Assembly: GCA_036562185.1 (NCBI GenBank)
Contig: DATCKN010000022.1
Coordinates: 1 to 64,000 of the forward strand
Reading direction: 5' to 3'
DNA: 64,000 bases
Source: Thermoclostridium sp036562185
GTDB taxonomy: Bacteria; Bacillota; Clostridia; DSM-8532
Both the position numbers and the translations under genes were made by a program. The notes beneath the pieces were generated by a model. The model did not search any database. It was not told the origin of the DNA and worked only from the letters and a program-made list of their open reading frames with translations. Positions 26,941 through 36,305 of the stretch are shown piece by piece (position 1 is the first letter of the stretch; each line of letters opens with the position of its first letter).

Positions 26941-27742
26941 TCTTTGATTTGCATGGCTCTATCAGATTTTCTTTCAAAAATTCAGTTAACTTGCCATAAA
27001 AGCTGCCATGCTGTATTTTATAGTACTGCATCAGGTGATTCAGCTGATGCTGCATCGAAACGGTCAATTTCATCGCATCGGTTGCTTGCTTCAGCAAAAC
27101 CTTCTCTTCATCGGAAAAAACACTTTGCTTACCCGGCAAACTGTCGTGGATCCGGGTAATCCATACGGCAACAGGTTCGACATTGCCCGCTATCAATTCT
27201 GTTGCTCTTTCTTTGCTTATTATTTCACCCGTCTGGTAATCTGACACAATTTTGAAAAAGAATAACTGGTGTGGCCGGAAGAATATTTCTCCGGCATGGA
27301 ATACACCCGAAGCCTCCATGTCAGTAACAACTATATCAGAACTTTCATCATGCTTTCCGGATATGCCTGTTACAGGTACCGGACTTGTTTCAACGGTACC
27401 TTCCATAAAGGGATGCCTGAAAAGCATGTCCGGGTAATAGCTTTTATGTGTACTCAGATCAATTATTTTATTGCACAAAATGAGAGTACCTTTTTTAAGG
27501 TTTAAGTTTTCTGTCCCGCAAATGCCTAGATTAATAAGAATATCACCCGTATCCGGGGTATGTACCGAACACAGGGAAGCTACGCCCACTGCGGCATTAA
27601 TGCTCCCTGTTCCTGTAATAAGAAGGCTCACCGAATCATTTGCAAAATATTGAAACCCGTTTATATCGTCCTGCCTTTTCAGGCCGAAATATTGAATTAT
27701 TGGCTTTGCTTCACAGTAAAGTGCGGTAAATATATAAATCAT
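26894..27742 (-). CDS. Nucleoside phosphorylase / MTA-SAH nucleosidase superfamily protein
   Basis: 282 residues. The first 200 residues match the PNP/UDP fold: a start MIYIFTALYCEAKP, GTGSINAAVG, LINLGICGTE, and the purine-ribose binding VTDMEASGVF, which holds the Glu typical of nucleosidases. The last 80 residues are a helical, lysine-rich extension not seen in standard MTA/SAH nucleosidase. It runs directly into the SPL-family gene. Because radical SAM enzymes release 5'-deoxyadenosine, a nucleosidase that splits it would be a sensible partner; that link is inference. Confidence 0.7.
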   Translation of the reverse strand: MIYIFTALYCEAKPIIQYFGLKRQDDINGFQYFANDSVSLLITGTGSINAAVGVASLCSVHTPDTGDILINLGICGTENLNLKKGTLILCNKIIDLSTHKSYYPDMLFRHPFMEGTVETSPVPVTGISGKHDESSDIVVTDMEASGVFHAGEIFFRPHQLFFFKIVSDYQTGEIISKERATELIAGNVEPVAVWITRIHDSLPGKQSVFSDEEKVLLKQATDAMKLTVSMQHQLNHLMQYYKIQHGSFYGKLTEFLKENLIEPCKSKNEGKKYFDRLKREFV

Positions 27743-27746
27743 TTTT

Positions 27747-28868
27747 TTATACTACCACGTTTTTGCCCACTATTAAAGGCCAGTTTTTGTCTCCTTTCAA
27801 TTGTTTTCCTGCTGTTATTATAACACTTTTGTCCAGGATGCAGCTATCAAGAAGCGTATTTTCGCAAACCACCGAGTCCTGCATAATAATACTGTTTCTT
27901 ATAACAGCCCCCCTTTTAACTTTAACGCCTCTGAACAATATGCTGTTTTCCACCTGCCCTTCAATTATGCAGCCGTCTGCGACAATTGCGTTTTTAACTA
28001 CTGCTTCGTCGTTATATTTTGCAGGCGGCTCATCCTTAACTTTTGTAAAAATTCTGCCGTTTTTCTCGAAAAGTTCATAACGCACGGCAGGATCCAACAG
28101 TTCCATATTAGTCCTGTAATAAAGCTGTATATTGCATAAAGGCCTCCAGTACCCGGTGAATTCATATGCATAAAGCCGCAGTTCATTAACCTTTTTTACG
28201 AGAATATCCCTTACAAACTCGTAATATCCATGGGCTGCGCTTTCTTCAAGAAGGGATATCAAAAGCTTGCGCTTGATGACGTATACTCCCATTGATGCGA
28301 AATCGCTTTTTGGGTTCAAAGGTTTTTCCTGCATGTCAATAATCCGCTGATCACTGTCTTTCTCGACTATCCCGAGATTGCAAAGGTATTCCTGCGGAAA
28401 ATCCTTCATATACCGGCAGGCGATCGTGACATCGGCATCCTTGTCTACATGCTGTTTCAGCATATCGGTATAGTTCATATTGTAAATGGCATATCCCTGG
28501 TTTATAAGTACGAACTCTTCATTGCTCCGGTTCAAAAATGTGAGATTGCTGTACATTGCGTGTGCATTGCCCTTGTACCAGCCGGTTCCGTATTCCGACA
28601 GGTAGGGGGGGAGTATGAACAGGCCGTCGTTTTTCCTGTCCAAATCCCATTCCTTGCCCGAACCCAGGTGATCCATCAGTGAATGGAAATTATACTGGGT
28701 TGGTATTCCCACATTACGTATTCCTGAATTTATCATGTTTGAAAGGGCAAAGTCTATGGCACGGTATTTTCCCCCGAAGGGCACTGCAGAAATAGAGCGT
28801 TCGGCTGATAGCTCTTTAAGCCGGTTGTTCTTTCCTCCGGTCAAAATAATACCCATCATACTATACAT
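27747..28868 (-). CDS. glgD: Glucose-1-phosphate adenylyltransferase subunit GlgD
   Basis: About 373 residues. A non-catalytic or weakly catalytic partner of GlgC in glycogen synthesis. The nucleotide-binding loop reads LTGGKNNRLKELS where GlgC has LAGGTGSRLGVLT, a change typical of GlgD. The C-terminal third is a left-handed beta helix of hexapeptide repeats (VENSILFRGVKVKRGAVIRN). It overlaps glgC by several bases. AAAGGGG lies 9 bases before the ATG at 28868, favouring it over the earlier ATGs at 28877 and 28874. Confidence 0.9.
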   Translation of the reverse strand: MYSMMGIILTGGKNNRLKELSAERSISAVPFGGKYRAIDFALSNMINSGIRNVGIPTQYNFHSLMDHLGSGKEWDLDRKNDGLFILPPYLSEYGTGWYKGNAHAMYSNLTFLNRSNEEFVLINQGYAIYNMNYTDMLKQHVDKDADVTIACRYMKDFPQEYLCNLGIVEKDSDQRIIDMQEKPLNPKSDFASMGVYVIKRKLLISLLEESAAHGYYEFVRDILVKKVNELRLYAYEFTGYWRPLCNIQLYYRTNMELLDPAVRYELFEKNGRIFTKVKDEPPAKYNDEAVVKNAIVADGCIIEGQVENSILFRGVKVKRGAVIRNSIIMQDSVVCENTLLDSCILDKSVIITAGKQLKGDKNWPLIVGKNVVV

Positions 28869-30141
28869 GGCCATCATCCCCTTTCAATAAAGCATACCCT
28901 GACGGTATATCGGTAAACGGGAAGTCGCCCGGGTGTATTTGATTATCGATAACAACATTGCAGCCTATGGTTACATTGTCGGGCACAACGGTGTTGGAGC
29001 CGATTACTGTTATCTTTGACTGGTATATTTTGCAGTTGAAAATGTTGTCGGCATATTCACCGGTACCTGTCTTTACACCTGCGCCAATGGTTGTTTTTTC
29101 ACCGACAATTGTGCAATTGAGGGATGCCCCGAATTTAACGGTACTGTTTGACATGATTATGCAGTTTTCAACAACAGCATTTTCCTCAATGGTAACACCG
29201 GGAAAGATAACCGAATTTTTTACCCTGCCGAAAACCATGCAGCCTTCGGCTACAATGGATCTTGATACATAACCGTTTATACCGATATAATGCGCGGGTT
29301 TTACCGGGTTAGGAGTGTAGATTCTCCAGTTCGGGTCAAAAAGATTGAATTCAGGTACCCTGGTAATCAGGTCCATGTTGGATTCATAATATGCCTGTAT
29401 CGTACCTACATCCCGCCAATATCCCGAAAAAACATAAGCCCACAGGTTCTTGCCATCCTTAAGGAGTTTCGGAATTACATTTTTCCCGAAATCATGATCA
29501 GACTTGTCATCGTGATGGTCTTCGATCAGGCATTCTTTCAGGACGTTCAGGTTGAATATATAAACACCCATTGACGCAAGGTTGCTTTTCGGCTCCTGCG
29601 GCTTTTCCTCAAACCCGTATATTTTGCCTTCGTCGGTTGCATGAATAATACCGTACCGATGAGCTTCTTCGGTTGGTACATGAATTGCTGATATTGTCAC
29701 GTCAGCATTGTTTTTTTTGTGAAAGTCCAGCATCATGGAGTAATTCATTTTGTAAACATGATCCCCTGAAAGGATAATTACATACCTTGGATTTTGTTCT
29801 TCTATATAATGCATATTCTGGTATACCGCATCGGCGGTTCCTGAATACCACTCGCCCTTTAGCTGTTTCATGAAAGGGGACAGTATGGTGACACCGCCGT
29901 TCATCCTGTCCATATCCCAGGGCTTGCCAATCCCGATATGGTGATTAAGCTGCAGTGGCCTGTATTGGGTGAGCACACCTACAGTATCGATGCCGGAATT
30001 AATACAATTGCTTAACGAAAAGTCTATGATGCGGTATTTTCCGCCATACATTACTGCAGGTTTTGCTATAAGCTTTGTTAAAACACCAAGCCTGCTGCCT
30101 GTTCCACCTGCCAGAATAAGGGCAATAATTTCCTTTGACAT
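28861..30141 (-). CDS. glgC: Glucose-1-phosphate adenylyltransferase GlgC
   Basis: 426 residues. It makes ADP-glucose, the donor for glycogen synthase. LILAGGTGSRLGVLTKLIAK is the nucleotide-binding loop; later come HVYKMNY, FEEKPQEPKSNLASMG with the catalytic acidic residues, and FSGYWRDVGTI. Hexapeptide repeats fill the C-terminus. AGGAGGAG precedes the ATG. It heads the glgC-glgD pair, transcribed leftward; the synthase genes are not in the window. A promoter must lie in the long spacer to its right, but I could not fix it. Confidence 0.95.
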   Translation of the reverse strand: MSKEIIALILAGGTGSRLGVLTKLIAKPAVMYGGKYRIIDFSLSNCINSGIDTVGVLTQYRPLQLNHHIGIGKPWDMDRMNGGVTILSPFMKQLKGEWYSGTADAVYQNMHYIEEQNPRYVIILSGDHVYKMNYSMMLDFHKKNNADVTISAIHVPTEEAHRYGIIHATDEGKIYGFEEKPQEPKSNLASMGVYIFNLNVLKECLIEDHHDDKSDHDFGKNVIPKLLKDGKNLWAYVFSGYWRDVGTIQAYYESNMDLITRVPEFNLFDPNWRIYTPNPVKPAHYIGINGYVSRSIVAEGCMVFGRVKNSVIFPGVTIEENAVVENCIIMSNSTVKFGASLNCTIVGEKTTIGAGVKTGTGEYADNIFNCKIYQSKITVIGSNTVVPDNVTIGCNVVIDNQIHPGDFPFTDIPSGYALLKGDDGHV

Positions 30142-30690
30142 TTGCTCCTCCTGTATAGTGATATTTTACACACTTACCATAAAGTATTAGTAATCCATTT
30201 AATATTAAAATGCCCTTCTTTTCATAAAATTAAAATGTCATGCCATTGATTTATAAAAATGTTGTTCCTGATAAGACCCATTGCAGAAAAGTGCAAGCTG
30301 TTGTGTATTAGGGTATGAACTGTCATTTATGCAAGAAAACCCGACATTGCCTGTTCCTGACGCATACATTTATTAATTGTGCTGTATCATATCAGAGTAG
30401 GTATGTAAAGGAACCTTTGAAATATATTAAAATTATAAGGTTATAATAGAAAAGAAAAAACAGTCGCTGGTAATATCAATCTTTTTTCCTAAAAGAAGAT
30501 ACTTGCCAGTATTTATGTATATTTAAAAGAGAACCAATCTTAATACATTGTTGCTTTCTGTAAGACTGATGATTTATTTCAATAGACTTGTTTCAATAAG
30601 AATTTTTCTGTTTTTTTGAAAAAATAAAAAGGATGGAATTAATTATACAAATGCATATCCGGAATAAGTGCAAGAAATTAAATTTTCCGT
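30142..30690. other. AT-rich spacer between glgC and the dnaJ-like gene
   Basis: About 550 bases between divergent genes, strongly AT-rich. It holds an isolated TTGAAA (30417-30422) / TATAAT (30442-30447) pair with a long 19-base gap, reading right with no gene immediately behind it. I see no open frame, hairpin or RNA gene I would defend. Confidence 0.4.
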
Positions 30691-30718
30691 TGATTTTACG
30701 GGATATTATTTGTATAAT
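30690..30718 (+). promoter_or_regulatory. Promoter of the dnaJ-like / clpB unit
   Basis: TTGATT (30690-30695), 17 bases, TATAAT (30713-30718), placing the start near 30725, exactly at the CtsR-type box. Confidence 0.8.
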
Positions 30719-30724
30719 TATGAT

Positions 30725-30741
30725 AGTCAAAGAAAGTCAAA
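30725..30741 (+). promoter_or_regulatory. CtsR operator (heptad direct repeat)
   Basis: AGTCAAAGAAAGTCAAA: two AGTCAAA heptads separated by 3 bases, matching the class III heat-shock operator A/GGTCAAA-NAN-A/GGTCAAA. It covers the expected transcription start, so CtsR binding would block the promoter until heat shock. Confidence 0.85.
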
Positions 30742-30756
30742 GTCGGAGGTTTCTCT

Positions 30757-31674
30757 ATGCAATATAAAGACTATTACAAAATATTGGGTGTAGACAAGAA
30801 TGCATCCCAGGATGAGATTAAAAAGGCATACAGGAAGCTTGCCAAGAAATATCATCCTGATGCCAACCCCGGCGACAAAAAGGCCGAAGAAAGGTTTAAG
30901 GAGATTAGTGAAGCCTACGAGGTATTAGGAGATAAAGATAAAAGACAAAAATATGACCAGTTTGGATCGATGTATTTCCAGAACGGGATGAATTTTGATC
31001 CGTCCCAGTTTGGAAACTTCGAATTCAGAAGAAGCCATAACGGGTTCAGTGACTTCTTTAACATGTTTTTTGGTGACTACGGCATTGACTTGAATGATAT
31101 CTTTGGTGGAAGATTCAAAGGGTTTAATACCGGGTTTTCAGGCACGCATCCAATGCGTGGCGATGATGTGGAAGCAGAAATGGTTATAACTCCCGAAGAG
31201 GGTATGGAAGGGGTTGAGAAGACATTTACAGTCAGAACGGGAAGCGGCACTAAAACCCTTTCGGTAAGAATACCCAGGGGAATTCCTGAAGGCGGGAAAA
31301 TAAAGCTGGCCGGACAGGGCAACCCGGGTATTGGCGGAGGTCCTAACGGGGATTTATACATTGCAATTAAGTTTAAAGAAGGAAAATATAAACTGGAGGG
31401 TAATAACCTTATTAAAAAGGCTGAAATTTTTCCGTGGACGGCAGCTCTCGGCGGAGAAGTGACCATTGAAGCGCCTGACGGCATGATACAGGTAAAAATA
31501 CCTGCGGGTATACAGACAGACCAGAAGATCAGGATACCCAGGCAGGGATACGGTAAATCAAAAGAAACCCGGGGTGATTTGTTTTTACTGGTTAAGATTG
31601 TCAACCCTCGTTATCTTACAGCCGAGCAAAGAAAACTGTATGAAAAGCTTAAGGCTATTGAAACTTCTAATTAG
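30757..31674 (+). CDS. DnaJ C-terminal-domain co-chaperone lacking zinc fingers (CbpA-like)
   Basis: 305 residues. A J domain (1-65) with DYYKILGVDKNASQDEIKKA and the HPD motif YHPDANPG, then a Gly/Phe-rich linker (GNFEFRRSHNGFSDFFNMFF), then the two beta domains of the type II DnaJ substrate-binding region. The four CxxCxGxG zinc motifs present in the window's other DnaJ are absent. It would stimulate DnaK and feed substrates to the ClpB disaggregase encoded next. GTCGGAGG precedes the ATG. Expression is likely under CtsR. Confidence 0.9.
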   Translation: MQYKDYYKILGVDKNASQDEIKKAYRKLAKKYHPDANPGDKKAEERFKEISEAYEVLGDKDKRQKYDQFGSMYFQNGMNFDPSQFGNFEFRRSHNGFSDFFNMFFGDYGIDLNDIFGGRFKGFNTGFSGTHPMRGDDVEAEMVITPEEGMEGVEKTFTVRTGSGTKTLSVRIPRGIPEGGKIKLAGQGNPGIGGGPNGDLYIAIKFKEGKYKLEGNNLIKKAEIFPWTAALGGEVTIEAPDGMIQVKIPAGIQTDQKIRIPRQGYGKSKETRGDLFLLVKIVNPRYLTAEQRKLYEKLKAIETSN

Positions 31675-31820
31675 ACCACAGGCTTTAGCGTATATTTCAT
31701 GAACGCTTCTACCGGTCTGTGGCATAGCTGACCCAACCGGCTAGAAAGTCCCGGGTGAGGATTACGATAAAGATTCGCAGTGTATTGCAATTCCCGCGTG
31801 CACCTGTTGAATCAGCTTAC
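31670..31820 (+). ncRNA. Structured intergenic RNA, probable raiA-type motif
   Basis: A 150-base segment with nested helices: CCACAG (31676-31681) / CTGTGG (31717-31722) enclosing AGCG / CGCT, and AGCTGA (31726-31731) / TCAGCT (31812-31817). The latter encloses ACCC / GGGT. Unpaired GAACGCTTCTACCGG, ACCCAACCGGCTAG and GGGTGAGGATTACG look like strongly conserved loop sequence. They agree with my memory of the clostridial raiA RNA motif. It sits between the dnaJ-like gene and clpB. The raiA name needs a covariance search; the structure itself is visible. Confidence 0.55.
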
Positions 31821-31845
31821 AATGTTCTGAAAGGAGAATAAATGG

Positions 31846-34446
31846 ATGAAATTTGAAAAGTTTACCGATAAAGCACAGGAAGCTGTAGTAGAAGCTCAGC
31901 AGCTGGCTCTTAAGCTGGATAACCAGCAGGTGGATGTAGAACACCTGCATCTGGCACTTCTTGAACAGGAGGATGGGCTGATACCAAAGTTGCTTGAAAT
32001 AATCGGCGTTAATACATCAAAACTTAAGCAGGAACTTGAACAGGAACTTGACAGACTGCCTAAAGTTTATGGAACCAATGTGGAGCAGGTTTATGCAACC
32101 AGGCGTCTGAACCAGGTACTTATCAAGGCAGAGGACGAAGCCAAGAAGTTCAACGATGAGTTTATAAGCGTAGAACATGTTTATCTTGTGATAGTAAACG
32201 AGAAGAATTCACCCTCGGCCCAGCTTCTTGCAAAACATGGGGTTGACAGGGAAAAACTGCTTTCTGCCCTGTCCAGGGTGAGAGGAAATGACAGGGTAAC
32301 AAGCAAGAATCCTGAGGAGAGTTATCAGGCTTTACAGAAATACGGCAGGGATCTTGTTGAACTTGCAAGGCTTGGAAAGCTGGATCCGGTTATTGGAAGG
32401 GATCAGGAAATCAGAAGGGTAATTCGAATACTTTCGCGGAGAACGAAAAACAATCCTGTTCTGATTGGAGAACCAGGTGTAGGTAAAACCGCTGTTGTTG
32501 AAGGCCTTGCGCAGAGGATACTAAGAGGTGACGTTCCCGAAGGGTTAAAGGATAAAACCATATTTGCCCTTGACATGGGTGCATTGATAGCAGGCGCAAA
32601 ATTCCGCGGCGAATTTGAAGAAAGGCTGAAGGCTGTCCTTAAGGAAATCACGAAATCTGAAGGCAGGATAATTCTTTTTATTGATGAGCTGCACACAATA
32701 GTGGGAGCGGGCAGGACCGATGGCGCAATGGATGCAGGAAATATCCTGAAACCGATGCTTGCGAGGGGCGAGCTTCACTGCATAGGTGCAACAACTCTTG
32801 ATGAGTACAGGAAGTATATAGAAAAGGATGCTGCATTGGAAAGAAGATTTCAGACAGTACTGGTTGATCAGCCCACCGTTGAAGACACGATATCCATTTT
32901 AAGAGGACTTAAGGAAAGGTTTGAAATCCACCATGGTGTGCGTATAACCGACAGTGCAATCATAGCATGTGCCGTATTATCCGACAGGTATATCTCTGAC
33001 AGATTCCTGCCCGATAAAGCAATCGATTTAATGGATGAAGCTGCTTCAATGCTGAGAATGGAAATTGACAGCATGCCTTATGAGCTTGACGAAATAAACA
33101 GGAAGATGATGCAGTATGAAATTGAGCAACAGGTGCTTAGCAAAGAGACTGACAGGAATTCAGCTGAAAGAAAGAACCAGTTAAGCCAGGAGATACAGCG
33201 GCTGAAGCAGGAAGCCGATGCAATGAAAGCCCAGTGGGAAATGGAAAAGAGCTTTATTAAAAGAGAAAAGGAATTAAAAGAGGAAATTGAAAAAGTAAAG
33301 CGTGAGATTGAAAATGCTGAAAGGGTTTATGATCTTGAAACCCTTGCGAAACTAAGGTACGGACGGTTACCCGAGCTTGAAAAGGAAATGGAGGAATACA
33401 AAAAACGCCAGAATTCACTGGACAGGCAGCTTTTAAAGGAAGAAGTGACTGAACAGGAAATAGCCGAGATTGTTGCAAAATGGACCGGCATTCCGGTTAC
33501 AAAGCTTGTTGAAGAGGAAAAACAGAAGCTTTTAAACCTTGAAAGCATACTTAAAAAACGTGTTATTGGTCAGGACGAAGCCGTTAAGGCAGTATCTGAT
33601 GCCGTTCTCCGTGCCAGGGCAGGTCTTAAGGACCTTAACAGGCCAATTGGTTCATTTATATTTTTAGGACCCACCGGAGTGGGAAAAACAGAGCTTGCAA
33701 AAGCATTATCCGATGCATTGTTTGACAGCGAAGAAAATCTTGTCCGGATTGATATGAGTGAATATATGGAGAAACACTCGGTTGCAAGGTTAATAGGAGC
33801 ACCTCCGGGATATGTGGGGTATGAAGAAGGAGGCCAGCTGACTGAGGCTGTAAGGAGAAAGCCATATTCTGTAATTTTGTTTGATGAAATAGAAAAAGCC
33901 CACCCCGATGTATTCAATGTGCTGCTTCAGCTTCTGGATGACGGGCGTCTGACCGACAGCCAGGGACGGACAGTTAATTTTAAAAACGCCGTAATTATTA
34001 TGACAAGCAATATCGGAAGCGAAATACTTCTTGAAAGCATTACAGACGGCGAGTTTTCGGAGAAAGTTAAGGATATGGTGATGGACAGCCTGAAAAACTA
34101 TTTCAGGCCTGAGTTTTTAAACCGCATAGATGATATAGTGCTGTTTAAGCCTTTGGGCAGAAAGGAAATCTACGGTATTATAGACCTGATACTCAATGAA
34201 TTGCGCGAAAGACTGAAGGACAGAAATATAAGGCTGGATATAACGGGGGAAGCCAAGGATGTAATTCTGGACAAGGCATATTCGCCGTCCTATGGTGCCC
34301 GTCCGCTGAGAAGATTTATCCAGAAGGTAATTGAGACCGATTTGGGCAAAAAAATAATTTCAGGTGAGATTCATGAAGGTTCAGTTGCAGTAATTGATGC
34401 GGATAAGGATAAAGGAGAGCTTTTTGTAAGAGTGTCGGAAAATTAG
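31846..34446 (+). CDS. clpB: ATP-dependent disaggregase ClpB
   Basis: 866 residues, full length. It has an N-terminal double Clp-N repeat (1-145), AAA1 with Walker A GEPGVGKTAVVEG and Walker B ILFIDELHTIVGAG, a long coiled-coil middle domain (about 405-525, rich in E/K/Q) that defines ClpB, and AAA2 with GPTGVGKTELAK and FDEIEKAHPD. The arginine-rich C-terminal domain follows (GARPLRRFIQ). It frees aggregated protein with DnaK/DnaJ. AAGGAG at 31831-31836 selects the ATG at 31846; the ATG at 31842 is out of frame. Confidence 0.97.
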   Translation: MKFEKFTDKAQEAVVEAQQLALKLDNQQVDVEHLHLALLEQEDGLIPKLLEIIGVNTSKLKQELEQELDRLPKVYGTNVEQVYATRRLNQVLIKAEDEAKKFNDEFISVEHVYLVIVNEKNSPSAQLLAKHGVDREKLLSALSRVRGNDRVTSKNPEESYQALQKYGRDLVELARLGKLDPVIGRDQEIRRVIRILSRRTKNNPVLIGEPGVGKTAVVEGLAQRILRGDVPEGLKDKTIFALDMGALIAGAKFRGEFEERLKAVLKEITKSEGRIILFIDELHTIVGAGRTDGAMDAGNILKPMLARGELHCIGATTLDEYRKYIEKDAALERRFQTVLVDQPTVEDTISILRGLKERFEIHHGVRITDSAIIACAVLSDRYISDRFLPDKAIDLMDEAASMLRMEIDSMPYELDEINRKMMQYEIEQQVLSKETDRNSAERKNQLSQEIQRLKQEADAMKAQWEMEKSFIKREKELKEEIEKVKREIENAERVYDLETLAKLRYGRLPELEKEMEEYKKRQNSLDRQLLKEEVTEQEIAEIVAKWTGIPVTKLVEEEKQKLLNLESILKKRVIGQDEAVKAVSDAVLRARAGLKDLNRPIGSFIFLGPTGVGKTELAKALSDALFDSEENLVRIDMSEYMEKHSVARLIGAPPGYVGYEEGGQLTEAVRRKPYSVILFDEIEKAHPDVFNVLLQLLDDGRLTDSQGRTVNFKNAVIIMTSNIGSEILLESITDGEFSEKVKDMVMDSLKNYFRPEFLNRIDDIVLFKPLGRKEIYGIIDLILNELRERLKDRNIRLDITGEAKDVILDKAYSPSYGARPLRRFIQKVIETDLGKKIISGEIHEGSVAVIDADKDKGELFVRVSEN

Positions 34447-34851
34447 TCCTGTTTATTTATTATGCAATGACTGAAAAAGGCGTTGTTCATGCAAGAGCTG
34501 AATAATTCAGGTTTTATACCCGAATATTGAAAAATGCATAACTAATATTGACAAGTTCGCAGCATCTCCTGCAGCAGCTATGCTACGCTTGGCCGAGCCT
34601 GCCGGTTCAGCCCGGCCAAGCCGGACTTCAAAAAAATGCCATACCCGCGGGTCATGCTTTGGGTTATTACCAAATGCTCCCAATCTCTACTATGCTTGAA
34701 TGCATCATGGCTATGAAGTGATTGCCCTGTGTCAAATCGCCCGAATCAACAGCTTTTAAGTTCCCGGAATCAAAACGCTTGCTTATCCTTGCCTTGCTGC
34801 GAAACTAAAAGCTGTATTTTGCTTAATTTTTCAGGGTATTGATAAATGCTG
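34447..34851. other. Spacer with inverted repeats between clpB and the transporter
   Basis: No gene. A GC-rich patch holds CTTGGCCG (34588-34595) / CGGCCAAG (34613-34620). A second imperfect inverted repeat is ACAGCTTTTAAGTT (34749-34762) / AACTAAAAGCTGT (34803-34815). Neither has a clean T-run. The composition differs from both flanks, so this may be the scar of a small mobile element. Confidence 0.4.
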
Positions 34852-36222
34852 TTATCCGAACAGATTAATATAGCCCTGAATCAGTACTAACAGAATAATT
34901 GCAGGCAAAATCCAGGTCAGATATCCTTTAAGTGAATAAGGTATTTTTACACCTTCACCTGCATTTACTTCCTCCATGTAATTCTTAAAGCCCCATCCGT
35001 AGCGGCTGACACAGAACAGCACATAAACCAGTGAACCTATGGGAAGAATGTTGTAGCTTATGATAAAGTCTTCAAAATCCAGGATTGAGGACCCTTCTCC
35101 CATGGGCTGAATCCAGCTTAAAACATTAAAGCCAAGAACACAAGGCATTGAAAGCAGGATAAGCAGGAACATGTTGACAAAAGATGCTTTTTTACGGCTC
35201 CAGCCCCACAGATCAATAGCAAATGAAATAATGTTTTCAAAAACCGCTATAACTGTAGAAAACGCTGCAAATGACATGAATAAAAAGAAGAGTGAACCCC
35301 AGATCCTTCCTCCGCTCATGGAGTAGAAAATATTGGGCAAAGTGACGAACACAAGACCGGGCCCTCCGCTCGGATCAACACCGAAGGAAAAACAGGCAGG
35401 GAATATTATCAGGCCGGCTATAATAGAAATGGCTGTGTCCAATGAAGCAATATGTATGGACTCGCCAAGAAGCCTGCGTTCTTTTCCTATATAACTGCCG
35501 AAGATGGCCAAAGAACCTATACCGATACTCAGGGTGAAAAATGCCTGGCTCATGGCTGCATAAATTGTTTCCCAGATACCATGTTCTTTCACACGACTAA
35601 AATCAGGTAACAGATAAAATTTCAGACCTTCTCCTGCATTCGGAAGTGTCATGGCTCTGACTGCAAGTACCACTATTATCGCCAGCAGCAGAACCATAAA
35701 AACCTTGGTAACTTTTTCAACACCTTCCTGAAGCCCGAAAGAACATATTCCAAAACAGATTGCGGTGGTTAAAACCATCCATATTGTCATTTCTACAGGA
35801 CTGGACAGCAGATTCTCAAATACCTGCCCGACCTGCTGGGTATCAAGCCCTTCAAACTGACCTGTCAGCATCTTGTAGAAATAAGCAATCATCCAGCTGG
35901 CAACAGTGGTATAGAACATCATGAGTATATAATTGCCTGCCATGCCTACATAGCCCATCCAATGCCATTTTTGACCATTTTTCTCAAGAACGTTGAATGA
36001 TGTTGCGATACTTTTCCTGCTGGCGCGACCCACTGCAAGTTCCATCGACATAATGGGCAAGCCGAGTATGATTATAAATACAAGGTAGATCAGTACAAAT
36101 AATCCTCCGCCATACTGGCCGGTAATGTAAGGAAAGCGCCATACATCTCCCAAACCGATTGCACATCCGGCGGAAATCAGGATAAAACCCAGACGTGAAG
36201 CAAATGTTTCCCTTTTTTCCAT
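34852..36222 (-). CDS. Sodium-dependent transporter, NSS (SNF) family
   Basis: 456 residues with about 11-12 hydrophobic helices, the size of bacterial LeuT-like members. Helix 1 carries the ion-site motif AIGLGDVWRFPYITGQYGGG, and helix 6-8 regions are present (FFTLSIGIGSLAIFGSYIGK). These symporters move amino acids with Na+. Many bacterial members have 11 helices and use tyrosine or branched amino acids; the substrate here is unknown. AAGGAG precedes the ATG. Two perfect palindromes lie in the leader and promoter, so expression is probably controlled by a repressor. Confidence 0.9.
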   Translation of the reverse strand: MEKRETFASRLGFILISAGCAIGLGDVWRFPYITGQYGGGLFVLIYLVFIIILGLPIMSMELAVGRASRKSIATSFNVLEKNGQKWHWMGYVGMAGNYILMMFYTTVASWMIAYFYKMLTGQFEGLDTQQVGQVFENLLSSPVEMTIWMVLTTAICFGICSFGLQEGVEKVTKVFMVLLLAIIVVLAVRAMTLPNAGEGLKFYLLPDFSRVKEHGIWETIYAAMSQAFFTLSIGIGSLAIFGSYIGKERRLLGESIHIASLDTAISIIAGLIIFPACFSFGVDPSGGPGLVFVTLPNIFYSMSGGRIWGSLFFLFMSFAAFSTVIAVFENIISFAIDLWGWSRKKASFVNMFLLILLSMPCVLGFNVLSWIQPMGEGSSILDFEDFIISYNILPIGSLVYVLFCVSRYGWGFKNYMEEVNAGEGVKIPYSLKGYLTWILPAIILLVLIQGYINLFG

Positions 36223-36246
36223 ACTGCCAACTCCTTACAATATGAT

Positions 36247-36267
36247 ACATAGCTTTTTAAGCTATGT
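36247..36267 (-). promoter_or_regulatory. Leader hairpin of the NSS transporter gene
   Basis: Perfect 9 bp inverted repeat ACATAGCTT / AAGCTATGT with a 3-base loop, 25-45 bases before the ATG. It could be an operator or an mRNA hairpin near the ribosome-binding site. Confidence 0.5.
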
Positions 36268-36305
36268 GCAAAACCGAAGAATATTCCGTATCGGCCATGC
36301 TACAA

